DNA of 59,921 nt from Cohnella nanjingensis (GCF_014212125.1 NZ_JACJVP010000058.1:1-59921), one strand, 5' to 3'. Shown: positions 16,581 to 25,021, counted from the stretch's first letter. Numbers and translations are program-made. Notes: generated by a model from the letters alone, not told the origin.

Positions 16581-16926
16581 CTGCGCTCACCTCCCGCATA
16601 AATTGATCCACGTCGCGCTGTGTTCCCGATAGTTCGAATTTATGAATAACCGGCACCCCGTACTGCTGCGCGATGGTGTCGGCACTGCGCGCGAAGCCTT
16701 CTCCCCAATTGCGGTTCCCGCTGGCGGATACGCCTACGAGATTCCGATGGTTACGCTCGAGAAAAGAAGATACCTTCTCCGGCACTTGGCCGAAGCCGGT
16801 CGTGTACGTGACGATAACGAAGGGCTCATCCATGGTGATCGCGTCGTCAATCTGGACGGCGGGCAAATTCAGCTTGCGAATAAACCTCCGAACGTTGCCG
16901 GTTTTCGAATCGTAGGCGATCACCAT
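16567..16926 (-). CDS. nrdI: NrdI flavodoxin-like activase of class Ib RNR
   Basis: The 119-residue flavodoxin-like protein supplies superoxide or a related oxidant to assemble the Mn(III)2-Tyr cofactor of NrdF. The FMN-binding YDSKTGNVRRF segment is near the N terminus, and TYTTGFGQVP and SASGNRNWGEGF are characteristic NrdI blocks. I prefer the ATG at 16926 (GGAG with 9-base spacing) over a TTG two codons upstream. It is the first gene after the cobalamin riboswitch leader. Confidence 0.95.
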   Translation of the reverse strand: MVIAYDSKTGNVRRFIRKLNLPAVQIDDAITMDEPFVIVTYTTGFGQVPEKVSSFLERNHRNLVGVSASGNRNWGEGFARSADTIAQQYGVPVIHKFELSGTQRDVDQFMREVSAVAAH

Positions 16927-17000
16927 AGCCAAGCTCTCCTCTCAGTCTACTTGTATTTGCAACTGTCCGGTTCCATATGAAAGGCGCATCCGGTGGCATC

Positions 17001-17026
17001 AAAAAAGGCCGAATGCGCCGCTTCGG
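17001..17026 (-). terminator. Probable riboswitch expression-platform terminator before nrdI
   Basis: On the minus strand CCGAA and TTCGG flank a GC-rich loop and are followed by CC and six T residues. It sits between the cobalamin aptamer and nrdI. GAAGCGGCGC in the stem-loop is repeated just upstream (17036-17054 region), giving a possible alternative pairing. Termination when B12 is bound is inferred. Confidence 0.55.
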
Positions 17027-17094
17027 ACGACGCGCTCGCGCGCCGCTTCAGTGCGTAAACCGGACACACCCTATACGCCGTAGGGAAACGTGTC

Positions 17095-17284
17095 GATGAA
17101 CGGGCAGGTCTCCTGGCTCTGGATCGCCGCTCTCCTCCGCCTTCCCGGCCCGCTCGTCGCGGCGCCAGTGGCAACCTGGAGGAAGAACTCCCCTATACAG
17201 TGGCGGGACCGCGCCGGCTTCGCACCGGACTTCCCTATTAAGCTCTCGCCTGATCTTACACGCGATTGCACCCGTTCAAACCGA
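17095..17284 (-). ncRNA. Cobalamin (B12) riboswitch upstream of nrdIEF
   Basis: The minus strand shows the ordered landmarks of the cobalamin aptamer. These are CCGGTGCGAAGCCGG followed by GGTCCCGCCACTGT (complement at 17197-17210), the second GCCACTGG box (complement at 17165-17172) and the closing AGCCAGGAGACCTGCC block (complement at 17103-17118). The leader is followed by a terminator-like hairpin and then nrdI. Binding of adenosylcobalamin should reduce nrdIEF expression, the logic known for class I RNR in Streptomyces, where a B12-dependent class II enzyme takes over. Presence of such an enzyme elsewhere in this genome is inferred. Confidence 0.93.
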
Positions 17285-17309
17285 TATGTAGTTGGTAGTA
17301 CATAATCTA

Positions 17310-17325
17310 CATCAAGATATTGTGC
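17310..17325 (-). promoter_or_regulatory. Candidate NrdR box
   Basis: The minus strand reads CAATATCTTG (17313-17322), which matches nine of ten core positions of the NrdR box (CwAtATaTwG). It lies upstream of the riboswitch, where the nrdIEF promoter should be. NrdR boxes normally occur in pairs, and I do not see a convincing second one. Confidence 0.4.
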
Positions 17326-17490
17326 ATGTCAATGGATGGAAGGAGGCTGTTCCGTCAAATTTTGGTTCGACAGGATCGGCTTGCGAGCAGTCGGGGGCGC
17401 AATCGCACGCGGGACAAGGCTTGCGCAAAATCCTGCTTGTCCGAAAAAAAGTTAGTGTCGAAAAAATACGTTCAGCGTCGATTACTAGAC

Positions 17491-17539
17491 GACAAAAAGA
17501 GCCTTGCCCCCAGATCTTGTGTCCGATCGGGGGGAAGGC
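17491..17539 (-). terminator. Terminator of the GH78 rhamnosidase gene
   Basis: GCCTTGCCCCC (17501-17511) pairs with GGGGGGAAGGC (17529-17539) with one mismatch, and a T-rich run follows on the minus strand. It lies 34 bp after the rhamnosidase stop codon. Confidence 0.75.
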
Positions 17540-17572
17540 CTTGATGCCTTGCGTGAATCGCCGTCCTCGGCG

Positions 17573-20248
17573 TCAACCGGAATAAACGAAGCTGTAGGTG
17601 CCCGAACCGACCGCGAGGCGGACGCCTTCCGCCGTCTGCTCGGTCAAGGCCACGCCTTCGGCGCCGTCCGCCGCCCGTCCGCTCTCCGTCAGGGTCTCTA
17701 GCTTCGCGCCGGGCAGCGTAATCTCCGCCGTCGCGTTCGCCGGCACGGTCACCTCGACCGTGCGCTGCCCATCCCGCACCGACCAGCCCGCTTCGGCGCG
17801 GCCGTAGACGGACTCGAACGAAGCCCGCGCATGGCCCAGCGATTCGCCCGCGAACCGCGGATGGACGCGCAGCCGGCGGTATCCCGCTTCGCCTTCGTCC
17901 ATATCCAATCCGGCTACGACGCGGTAGAGCCAATCGCCGATCGCCCCGTACGCGTAGTGGTTGTACGAGTTCATATCCTCGCTCCAGAACGAGCCGTCCG
18001 GCTTGATCCCGTCCCAGTGCTCCCAGATGGTGGTCGCGCCCTTGGTGACGGAATAGAGCCAGGACGGGTAGCTCTCCTGCATCAGCAGCTTGACCGCGGT
18101 GTCGTGGTAGCCGTTGTCCGAGAGGGCGAAGCACAGATACGGCGTGCCCACGAATCCCGTCGTCAAATGGTATTCCTGGTCGACGACCAGCTGGTTCAAG
18201 TCCTTGGCGACTCGTTCGCGCTCGGCTCCCTCGACGAGTCCGAACGTCAGCGCCAGCACGTGCGCGGTCTGCGTCGGCGCGGCCAGGCGGCCGGAAGGCG
18301 TGACGAACTCTTCGCGGAACGCCGCGACGATCCGGGCGTGCAGCGCCGTATAAAGGCGCGCGTCGTCCGCAAGCCCCAGCACGACGGCGGCGTCCCGGAC
18401 GAGCCGGGTCGAATAGGCGTAGAACGCGGTCGCGATCAGGTCGCGCGGCGTCGCCCCGATATAGCTGTTCTCCTTGGCGTCGAGGCCGAGCCAGTCTCCG
18501 AAGTGGAAGCCCGTGTTCCAGAGGTACGGCTGGTCTCCTTGCGCCCGGATATAGCCGACCCAGGCCTTCATGCTGCCGTACTGTTCGGCGAGCAGCCGCT
18601 TGTCGTCATAGACCAGGTAAGCCGTCCAGGGAACGATGACCGCCGCATCGCCCCAGGCGGCCGATGAATAGCCGTCGTCACCCAGCACGTTGGGCACGAC
18701 GAACGGCACGCCGCCGTCCGCCTTCTGATCCGCCTTCAGATCGCGCAGCCACTTCGTGAAGAACGGTCCGACCTGGAAGTTGAACGCGGCGGTGCGCGCG
18801 AACACCTGCGCATCCCCGGTCCAGCCGAGCCGCTCGTCGCGCTGCGGGCAGTCGGTCGGCAGATCGAGGAAGTTGCCTCGCTGCCCCCATGCGATATTGC
18901 GCTGCAGCTGGTTCACGAGCGGACTCGAGCTGTCGAACGTCCCGGTCGGCGCCATGTCCGAATGGACGACTTCGCCGACGAACCGGTCCAGCGGGAGATC
19001 CCGCTCCTGGCCCGGATACCCTTCGATCTTCACGTAACGGAAGCCTTGGAACGTGAACTGCGGAGCATACGTCTCCACGCCCTCGCCCTTGGCCGTGTAG
19101 CTCACGAGCTGCTTCGCTTTGCGGAGATTCTTCGTATAGAAGTTGCCTTCCTGATCCAGCACTTCCGCATGCTGCAGCCGGATCTCGGTGCCGGCGGGCG
19201 CTTCCACCGAGAAGCGGATGCGGCCGACCATGTTCTGGCCCATGTCCAGCACGGTCTCGCCGGCCGGCGTCCGGATAAGCGCGACGGGCTTCAGGGTCTC
19301 CGTCACGCGGGTCGGCCAGTTCTCCTGCGCGCCCAGCATGGACCGCGGACGATCGAGCGGCACCGTCGCGTGCCACGCTGCATCCGGGAACCCGGCTTCG
19401 CTCCAGCCGCCCTGTTCGAGCCGCGCGTCGTAGCGCTCCCCGTGGTAGATCTCGGCGTACAGCAAGGGGCCGGTCGACGCCTTCCAGCTCTCGTCCGACG
19501 CGACGATCTGCTCCGTTCCGTCTTCATAGACGACGTGCAGCTGTAGCAGCGCGCCGCGGCGATCGCCGTAGATGTGCCGCTGGTTCTCCCAAGCCAGGTT
19601 GCCCTTGAACCAGCCGTCCGCGACGATAACGCCTACCGCGTTGGGCCCGGCCCGCAGGCGGTCGGTTACGTCGTACGTCTGATAGGCGTGCCGCTTGTTG
19701 TAACTCGTCCAGCCCGGCGCGAGCAGGTCTTCGCCCACCCGGTTCCCGTTCACGTACAGATCGTACACGCCGGCGGCCGTCGCGTAGACGCGCGCCGAGC
19801 GGATACCGGCCCGCAGCTCGAACGGCTTGCGCAGCAGGAAGGCCGGCTCCGCCAACGGGTCGAGCGCCCGCGGATCGGGCGTGAGCCATTCCGCCTGCCA
19901 TTCGGCGGCATTGAGCAGCGCCGTCTCCCACCAGGCGGTCTCGCTCCAGTCCGACTCTGCGCCATGGTTGTCCCATACCTTCACGCGCCACGAATAGCGG
20001 GTCCGGGAGCCGAGCGCCGGCCCCTCGTAGACGACGTGGACGGATTGATCCGACGGCGTCCGCTCCGTGTCCCAGAGCGGCGCGTCGAAGCCGCCGTCCG
20101 GCCCCGCGACCTGAATCCGGTACGCGGCCTGCAGCGTCCCCCGGCGATCGGATGCGAGCTTCCAGCTTAGACGCGGCTTCCGCACATCCGTCCCCAGCGG
20201 GTTGGTTCTGTAATCGTTGGTCAGCGCTATCACCATCAGTCGGCTCAT
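17573..20248 (-). CDS. Alpha-L-rhamnosidase, glycoside hydrolase family 78
   Basis: The 891-residue enzyme should release terminal alpha-L-rhamnose from plant glycosides or rhamnogalacturonan. The domain order is typical: an N-terminal fibronectin-like domain, the LYVNGNRVGEDLLAPGWTSY beta domain, the (alpha/alpha)6 barrel, and a C-terminal beta domain. The catalytic block PTDCPQRDERLGWTGDAQ and the base-bearing TTIWEHWDGIKPDGSF are intact. No signal peptide is visible, so it is probably intracellular and acts on imported oligosaccharides. The ATG at 20248 follows a GAGGAGG site. The frame continues upstream, but only as the shadow of the divergent AraC gene. Confidence 0.93.
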   Translation of the reverse strand: MSRLMVIALTNDYRTNPLGTDVRKPRLSWKLASDRRGTLQAAYRIQVAGPDGGFDAPLWDTERTPSDQSVHVVYEGPALGSRTRYSWRVKVWDNHGAESDWSETAWWETALLNAAEWQAEWLTPDPRALDPLAEPAFLLRKPFELRAGIRSARVYATAAGVYDLYVNGNRVGEDLLAPGWTSYNKRHAYQTYDVTDRLRAGPNAVGVIVADGWFKGNLAWENQRHIYGDRRGALLQLHVVYEDGTEQIVASDESWKASTGPLLYAEIYHGERYDARLEQGGWSEAGFPDAAWHATVPLDRPRSMLGAQENWPTRVTETLKPVALIRTPAGETVLDMGQNMVGRIRFSVEAPAGTEIRLQHAEVLDQEGNFYTKNLRKAKQLVSYTAKGEGVETYAPQFTFQGFRYVKIEGYPGQERDLPLDRFVGEVVHSDMAPTGTFDSSSPLVNQLQRNIAWGQRGNFLDLPTDCPQRDERLGWTGDAQVFARTAAFNFQVGPFFTKWLRDLKADQKADGGVPFVVPNVLGDDGYSSAAWGDAAVIVPWTAYLVYDDKRLLAEQYGSMKAWVGYIRAQGDQPYLWNTGFHFGDWLGLDAKENSYIGATPRDLIATAFYAYSTRLVRDAAVVLGLADDARLYTALHARIVAAFREEFVTPSGRLAAPTQTAHVLALTFGLVEGAERERVAKDLNQLVVDQEYHLTTGFVGTPYLCFALSDNGYHDTAVKLLMQESYPSWLYSVTKGATTIWEHWDGIKPDGSFWSEDMNSYNHYAYGAIGDWLYRVVAGLDMDEGEAGYRRLRVHPRFAGESLGHARASFESVYGRAEAGWSVRDGQRTVEVTVPANATAEITLPGAKLETLTESGRAADGAEGVALTEQTAEGVRLAVGSGTYSFVYSG

Positions 20249-20371
20249 GCCGCAGCAACCTCCTCTTGTGCATCTCTGTCTTCCATCATAAGATGAAGCT
20301 AATCCGAACATATAGGGTGGTTCCGACTTTATCCCATGGCGATTCGGACATTTGCGGAGGAGGACTTCGAC

Positions 20372-21262
20372 ATGACCATTCAACGTCCGATTGCGCTGTT
20401 CAGAGGAGACGATTTGTTCTCCCGGGGGCTTCCCATCTACGTAAACCGGGCGGTCGAGACCTTCGAAGTGATCGAACACCGCCACGACTTCCTGGAGATT
20501 TGCTGCGTCGCCGAAGGAGCAGGCACCCACCATATCGGCGACCGGGCGCTTCCGGTCTCGCAAGGGGACATCTTCTGGATTCCGGTCGGCGTCTCCCACG
20601 TGTTCCGTCCCGCCTCCCCGGCGAAGGCGAGATCGCTGATCGTGTATAACTGCGTCGTCTCGGTCGATACCGTGCAGCGGCTGTTGGCCTCCTTGCCCGG
20701 CGGCAGCGTCTGCCTCCCGCTGCTGGACCACACTGCGCCGCAGCGTTACCGGGACCGCGACGGGGAAGCGCAGCGCCTCTTCCGGAAGCTGCATTACGAA
20801 TACGCTTCGCGCGGCGCCGCCCGCGAAGCCGCTTTGCATGCGGGCCTGCTCGAGCTGCTGCTCCTGCTCTACCGCGCGGGGACGGAGCCGGAGAAGACGC
20901 ATGCCGCGCCCCCTGCCCCGGCCGGCCTGGAGGCCGTCCTGCGGCTGCTGCAAGGGCAGCCGGAGAGGCACTTGCCGCTGGCGGAAGCGGCGGCGATGTG
21001 CGGCGTCGGCGAACGGCAGTTCCACCGCCTGTTCAAGCGGCAGACCGGCATGACGCTGACCGAATACGCGCAGGACACGCGCGTCGGCGAAGCCTGCCGC
21101 TTGCTGCACATGACCGACCGGGCCGTCGCCGATATCGCCGCGGCGGTCGGCTATCAGGACCTTCCGTTCTTCAATGCGCTGTTCAAGAAGAAGACCGGCG
21201 TCGCTCCGCGCGACTACAGGCGGCGGGCCGGGGCGGAAGACGACGCGCGTACCTCATCTTAA
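20372..21262 (+). CDS. AraC family regulator beside the rhamnosidase gene
   Basis: The 296-residue protein has an N-terminal cupin sensor (VIEHRHDFLEICCVAEGAGTH region, with the QGDIFWIPVGVSH strand) and a C-terminal AraC DNA-binding domain (AAMCGVGERQFHRLFKRQTG and VADIAAAVGYQDLPFFNALFKKKTG). I start it at the ATG at 20372, which follows GGAGGAGG. An upstream frame adds 12 residues without a site. It is divergent from the GH78 gene by 123 bp and is its likely activator. The effector may be rhamnose or an oligosaccharide. Confidence 0.9.
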   Translation: MTIQRPIALFRGDDLFSRGLPIYVNRAVETFEVIEHRHDFLEICCVAEGAGTHHIGDRALPVSQGDIFWIPVGVSHVFRPASPAKARSLIVYNCVVSVDTVQRLLASLPGGSVCLPLLDHTAPQRYRDRDGEAQRLFRKLHYEYASRGAAREAALHAGLLELLLLLYRAGTEPEKTHAAPPAPAGLEAVLRLLQGQPERHLPLAEAAAMCGVGERQFHRLFKRQTGMTLTEYAQDTRVGEACRLLHMTDRAVADIAAAVGYQDLPFFNALFKKKTGVAPRDYRRRAGAEDDARTSS

Positions 21263-21335
21263 TATAAAAGGCGCGAACGCAACATCATGAGGCAACGGTT
21301 CGTACAATCATACGGAACGAGAGGAGCGTGGCCGC

Positions 21336-21695
21336 TTGAAGAGATTGCTGTTCCTTGCGACGTTGACCCTGTTCGCGGTCGCGGTAGGCGGATGCCGTTT
21401 TGGACCGTCCGAGAGCGGCGAAGCGCCGGTCGAGATGATTGCTTTCGCCGGTCTTGCCGAGGACGAACTGAGCCGAATCCCGACAAGTCCGAAAGATTCG
21501 GACGTGCGGAAAGTGACCGTCCGGGACGAGATCGCGCCTCTCCTGGATAAGCGCTATGACGGAAAAGAAGTATACGCCGTTACCTTCCGCCACACGGAGA
21601 CAGAAGCAACGGGACCGATCACGGTCTACGTCGATTTGGATCGGCAAACGGTCGTCGGAAAAGGAGCCCCGCCCAAAGGGGCCAGTGCTCCTTGA
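21336..21695 (+). CDS. Small predicted lipoprotein, unknown function
   Basis: The 119-residue product starts with a lipoprotein signal peptide (MKRLLFLATLTLFAVAVGGC, lipobox VGGC with Cys at residue 20). The mature part is acidic and has no domain I recognise, although KEVYAVTFRHTETEATGPITVYVDLD looks like paired beta strands of a PepSY-like or small beta-rich fold. It uses a TTG start with a GAGGAG site 9 bases upstream. Downstream, its transcript would run through hairpin array B before a terminator at about 22058. Confidence 0.72.
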   Translation: MKRLLFLATLTLFAVAVGGCRFGPSESGEAPVEMIAFAGLAEDELSRIPTSPKDSDVRKVTVRDEIAPLLDKRYDGKEVYAVTFRHTETEATGPITVYVDLDRQTVVGKGAPPKGASAP

Positions 21696-21749
21696 ACAAG
21701 CAAGTAAGACGGCCTCGCAGTCTTCGAAGCGAAACGTACCCCAGCCCCA

Positions 21750-22019
21750 TGTAACGATACTTTCTATCGTTACAGAGCACGCGGGACGCACTTCAGCCCC
21801 TGTAACGATACTTTCTATCGTTACAGAGCACGCGGGACGCACTTCAGCCCCTGTAACGATACTTTCTATCGTTACAGAGCACGCGAGACGCACTCCAGCC
21901 CCTGTAACGATACTTTCTATCGTTACAGGGCACGCAAGACGCCCCCCAGCCCCTGTAACGATACTTTCTATCGTTACAGAGCACGCGGGACGCGATTCAG
22001 CCCTTGTAACGATACTTTC
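21750..22019. repeat. Tandem hairpin array B, 51-bp period, five full and one partial copy
   Basis: Copies start at 21750, 21801, 21852, 21903, 21954 and 22005, with exact 51-bp spacing. Each full copy has perfect 10-bp arms TGTAACGATA and TATCGTTACA around a CTTTC loop. The 26-bp spacers are similar but not identical (GAGCACGCGGGACGCACTTCAG-like). The sixth copy is cut after CTTTC. The array lies in the 3' region of the lipoprotein gene, between convergent genes. Confidence 0.95.
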
Positions 22020-22058
22020 ATCATGGCCCGTAACCGGAATTGGTCATGAAAGTTTTTA
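22014..22058 (+). terminator. Terminator at the end of array B
   Basis: ACTTTCAT (22014-22021) pairs with ATGAAAGT (22046-22053), followed by TTTTT. The left arm is built from the truncated sixth repeat. It would end transcripts from the lipoprotein gene. Confidence 0.65.
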
Positions 22059-22108
22059 TCAGAGACGTTCAGCAAAGGATTGGCGAAACCTATTCTTTCG
22101 GATACGCC

Positions 22109-22148
22109 GAAAAAAGACCGTCCCGCAAGCTTTGCCGGAGACGGTCTT
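22109..22148 (-). terminator. Terminator of the AraC gene at 22159
   Basis: AAGACCGTC and GACGGTCTT form a 9-bp stem around a 17-nt loop. A T-run follows on the minus strand and a TC-rich run on the plus strand, so it may work in both directions. Confidence 0.8.
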
Positions 22149-22158
22149 CTTCTTCTTC

Positions 22159-23073
22159 TTAGCCCCGCATCCGCAGCCGGAACTCCTTCGGTGAATGCTG
22201 GTTGTGCCTTTTGAACAACTTATAAAACTGCGCCATGTTCCAGATCCCGACCTCGAAGCTGATCTCCATGATGCTCAGCTCCGTGGTGAGCAACAGGCGC
22301 TCGGCCTTCTTGATCCGGTTGAAGTTGACGTAATCGACGAAAGGGATGCCCATCGTCCGCTTGAACGTCTTGATGAAGTGGTGATAGCTCATGTTCAGCA
22401 GGGCGCGCGCGTCGTCGACGGCGATCTTCTCCCCCAGATGCTGATCGACGTAGTCGAGGACGGGTCGGAACCGCGTCAGCCCCGAGTCCCCCATCGCGTG
22501 CAGCGTCTTGCGGTTGTCGCGCCGGAGCAGGAGGAGCAGCAGCAGCTTGATCGACGAGTTGATCGCGATCTCGTATCCCGCCTCTTCGCGCTGCGACTCC
22601 TCGAAGATGTCCAGGATGAGCGCATGCGCCTCCCGCCGCGCATCCGATTGTTCATCGAAAATATAGTTCAACTGCTCGAGCGGCTGCGTGAGCTCCGAGA
22701 ACAGATTCAGGTAAGGCAGGATGCTCTGGTCGAAGTGGCGCGGCAGATCGACTTGGAACACGATATATTGGATCGGCTCCGGCGACGCCTTGTGCGTGCG
22801 GTGAGGCCTGGAGGAGCCCAGCACCATGACGTCTCCCGGCCCGAGCGTCCGCAGATCCTGCATCGTCTGCACGGCCAGATGGCCGTCCACGATGGCGATG
22901 AATTCGACCTCTTTGTGGTAGTGCCAATTCCAGACGTCCCCCGGGCGTGAATCCGTGGCGGTCGAGCTCAGTTCCCATATTTTGTGGAACAATAGCGGAT
23001 GCTGATAGATGACTTCTTCGTTCACGGCGTCCGCGTGCGTATCGGCGACGGCCGTCTGCTGGCGCGTATGCAA
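22159..23073 (-). CDS. AraC family regulator divergent from a ThuA gene
   Basis: The 304-residue protein has a cupin sensor with the metal-like WNWHYHKEVEF motif (about 48-58) and a C-terminal AraC domain (ARALLNMSYHHFIKTFKRTMG and IMEISFEVGIWNMAQFYKLFKRHN). The start is a TTG preceded by AAGGGGGGGAG, and no ATG is available before the cupin domain. It is divergent from the ThuA-like gene at 23212 and probably controls it. Confidence 0.9.
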   Translation of the reverse strand: MHTRQQTAVADTHADAVNEEVIYQHPLLFHKIWELSSTATDSRPGDVWNWHYHKEVEFIAIVDGHLAVQTMQDLRTLGPGDVMVLGSSRPHRTHKASPEPIQYIVFQVDLPRHFDQSILPYLNLFSELTQPLEQLNYIFDEQSDARREAHALILDIFEESQREEAGYEIAINSSIKLLLLLLLRRDNRKTLHAMGDSGLTRFRPVLDYVDQHLGEKIAVDDARALLNMSYHHFIKTFKRTMGIPFVDYVNFNRIKKAERLLLTTELSIMEISFEVGIWNMAQFYKLFKRHNQHSPKEFRLRMRG

Positions 23074-23211
23074 TCTGCTCCCCCCCTTTCCAACAATAGC
23101 AGTATACCACTTTTGAATATAAAAGGATTAAGATTCGGCATATTCGCATGCGGCATGATTGCCTATACTGAAGACAGGAAAGCATATACATCGCCAGGAG
23201 GAATCGAACCG

Positions 23212-23946
23212 ATGACACAACGTTTGCGCGTAACCGTATGGAACGAGAACCGCCACGAGAAAACGCACGAAAAAGTACGCTCCGTCTACCCGAACGGCAT
23301 TCATGCCGCCATCGGCGAAGGGCTCGGAACCGATGAATTCGATGTCGCTTACGCGACGCTGGACGACGCGGAGCACGGCCTGACCGAAGCCCGCCTGAAC
23401 GAGACGGACGTCCTGTTCTGGTGGGGCCACATGGCGCACGGCGAAGTGAGCGACGAGATCGTCGAGCGCGTGCACCAGCGCGTGCTGAAGGGCATGGGCT
23501 TGATCGTGCTCCACTCGGGCCACTTCTCCAAGATCTTCAAGAAGCTGATGGGCACGTCCTGCGACCTGAAATGGCGGGAAGCGGACGAGAAGGAACGCAT
23601 CTGGGTCGTCTCCCCGGGCCATCCGATCGCCGAAGGCATCGGCGAATACATCGAATTCGAAGCGGAGGAAATGTACGGCGAGCACTTCGACATCCCGCAG
23701 CCGGACGAGCTGGTCCTGGTGAGCTGGTTCGAAGGCGGCGAAGTGTTCCGCAGCGGCTGCACGTTCTCCCGCGGCCAAGGCAAGATCTTCTACTTCCGTC
23801 CCGGCCACGAGACGTACCCGACGTATTACAACCCGCAAGTCCGCCGCATCTTGAGCAACGCCGCGAAGTGGGCCGCTCCGTCCACGCGCGAGTATCCGAA
23901 GTACGGCAACGCCAAGCCGCTGGAAGCCATCAAGGCGAAGGGCTAA
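23212..23946 (+). CDS. ThuA family (trehalose utilisation-like) protein
   Basis: The 244-residue protein matches the ThuA family with an amidotransferase-like fold: LRVTVWNENRHEK at the N terminus, DVLFWWGHMAHGEV (about 65-78), MGLIVLHSGHFSK, and GRGQGKIFYFRPGHETYPTYYN near the C terminus. The ATG at 23212 follows AGGAGG. The gene is alone, divergent from an AraC regulator. Members are linked to disaccharide metabolism, possibly of 3-keto sugars, but the reaction is not established. It is distinct in sequence from the ThuA-like protein at 1264-1989. Confidence 0.88.
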   Translation: MTQRLRVTVWNENRHEKTHEKVRSVYPNGIHAAIGEGLGTDEFDVAYATLDDAEHGLTEARLNETDVLFWWGHMAHGEVSDEIVERVHQRVLKGMGLIVLHSGHFSKIFKKLMGTSCDLKWREADEKERIWVVSPGHPIAEGIGEYIEFEAEEMYGEHFDIPQPDELVLVSWFEGGEVFRSGCTFSRGQGKIFYFRPGHETYPTYYNPQVRRILSNAAKWAAPSTREYPKYGNAKPLEAIKAKG

Positions 23947-24051
23947 GGCGAAGAGCCGGGAAAAAAGGGTAGCTTCGCGTCAGTTATGACGAAGCGAGTA
24001 GCCGGAAACGGGCCAGCGAAGGGCCGGGCAAGGGTTAATGTCGATCGTTCA

Positions 24052-24095
24052 AACAAGAAAAAGCTGTCTCGTCGACGGACGAGGCAGCTTTTTTG
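24052..24095. terminator. Bidirectional terminator after the ThuA gene
   Basis: AAGCTGTCTCGTC (24061-24073) pairs with GACGAGGCAGCTT (24078-24090) with one G-T pair, followed by TTTTTT and preceded by an A-rich run. Confidence 0.9.
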
Positions 24096-24114
24096 CGCTT
24101 AGAATACCGCCGAA

Positions 24115-24200
24115 GCCGGCTTCCCCCTTTTCCCCTCCATCCGCTGCCGACTTCACCCTTCTCCCCTCCAACCGCAGCCGGCTTCCCCGCTCCCTTTCCT
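24115..24200. repeat. 31-bp pyrimidine-rich tandem repeat, about 2.7 copies
   Basis: Copies begin GCCGGCTTCCCC or GCCGACTTCACC at 24115, 24146 and 24177, with CCCCTCCA-CCGC tails. They lie between a terminator and mqnB. I do not recognise a function. Confidence 0.7.
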
Positions 24201-24349
24201 CTCCCCTCTCCCTACATTCGCTGCACGCATTAGGCAACTTTGTGAATCCTTGCGCAAGAGAAGTGAAACGGTCGCCCATCTCCTGTAAAATGGAGATGAC
24301 GCCTCCGTTGCGGGACATGCGGGACGAACGACGGAATGGAGATGATCGG

Positions 24350-25021
24350 GTGAAAGAAAATGAATTGACCGGCCGCCGCGTCTTGATCATGACGGCGGTC
24401 GAAGCCGAACGCGAAGCGGTGCTGCGCGGACTCGGCGGCGACGCGCGGTTTGACGCGCGCCTAGCGGGCGTCGGCCCGGCCGGCGCCGCGGCGCGCACGG
24501 CGGCGGCGCTGGCCGCCGAAGATTATGCGCTGGTCGTGAGCGCCGGGATCGGCGGCGGCTTCTCGGGCGTCGCGCCCGTCGGCACGGTCGCGATCGCGGA
24601 CCGGGTCGTGGCGGCGGATCTCGGCGCCGAGACGGGCGAAGGCGGCTTCGCCAGCGTGGACGAGCTCGGCTTCGGCTCGTCCGTGCTGGAGGCGGACGAG
24701 CGCTTGGCGTCCGCGCTCGCCGATGCGCTGCGCGCCGCCGGCCGCGCCGCCGCGCTTGGGCCGGTACTGACGGTCACGACGGCGACAGGGTCGCAAGGGA
24801 CCGCGGACGCCCTCGCGCGGCGAACGCCGGGCGCGGTCGCCGAAGCGATGGAAGGCTACGGCGTCGCGGTCGCCGCCAGCGAACGGCAGACGCCGTTCCT
24901 CGAGATCCGCGGGATCTCGAACGCCATCGGTCCGCGGGACCGCTCCGCTTGGCGGATCGGCGATGCGCTCGAAGCGCTGACCGCTGCTATCACCGTACTT
25001 AAGGAGGTTGTACATCCATGA
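24350..25021 (+). CDS. mqnB: Futalosine hydrolase MqnB
   Basis: The 223-residue protein belongs to the nucleoside phosphorylase/hydrolase family and should cleave futalosine (or 6-amino-6-deoxyfutalosine-derived substrate) in the alternative menaquinone pathway. Visible blocks are ILIMTAVEAER-like start, VVSAGIGGGFSG, the TTATGSQGTADAL loop, and EAMEGYGVAVAA with the conserved Glu-Met-Glu. The GTG at 24350 is preceded by GGAG at 8 bases and gives a normal family length. The gene overlaps mqnD by four bases (ATGA), which fixes both as one operon. Confidence 0.9.
   Translation: MKENELTGRRVLIMTAVEAEREAVLRGLGGDARFDARLAGVGPAGAAARTAAALAAEDYALVVSAGIGGGFSGVAPVGTVAIADRVVAADLGAETGEGGFASVDELGFGSSVLEADERLASALADALRAAGRAAALGPVLTVTTATGSQGTADALARRTPGAVAEAMEGYGVAVAASERQTPFLEIRGISNAIGPRDRSAWRIGDALEALTAAITVLKEVVHP

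Larger units (their letters stand above)
23947..24349. other. Intergenic region with terminator and short C-rich repeats
   Basis: It contains the terminator at 24052-24095 and the 31-bp repeats at 24115-24200. A GGAG site precedes mqnB at its right end. I see no gene in it. Confidence 0.6.

Noticed and set aside
21556..22194. Repeat protein from array B
   Set aside because: It begins inside the lipoprotein gene in another frame and is open only because of the 51-bp period. It has no ribosome-binding site.
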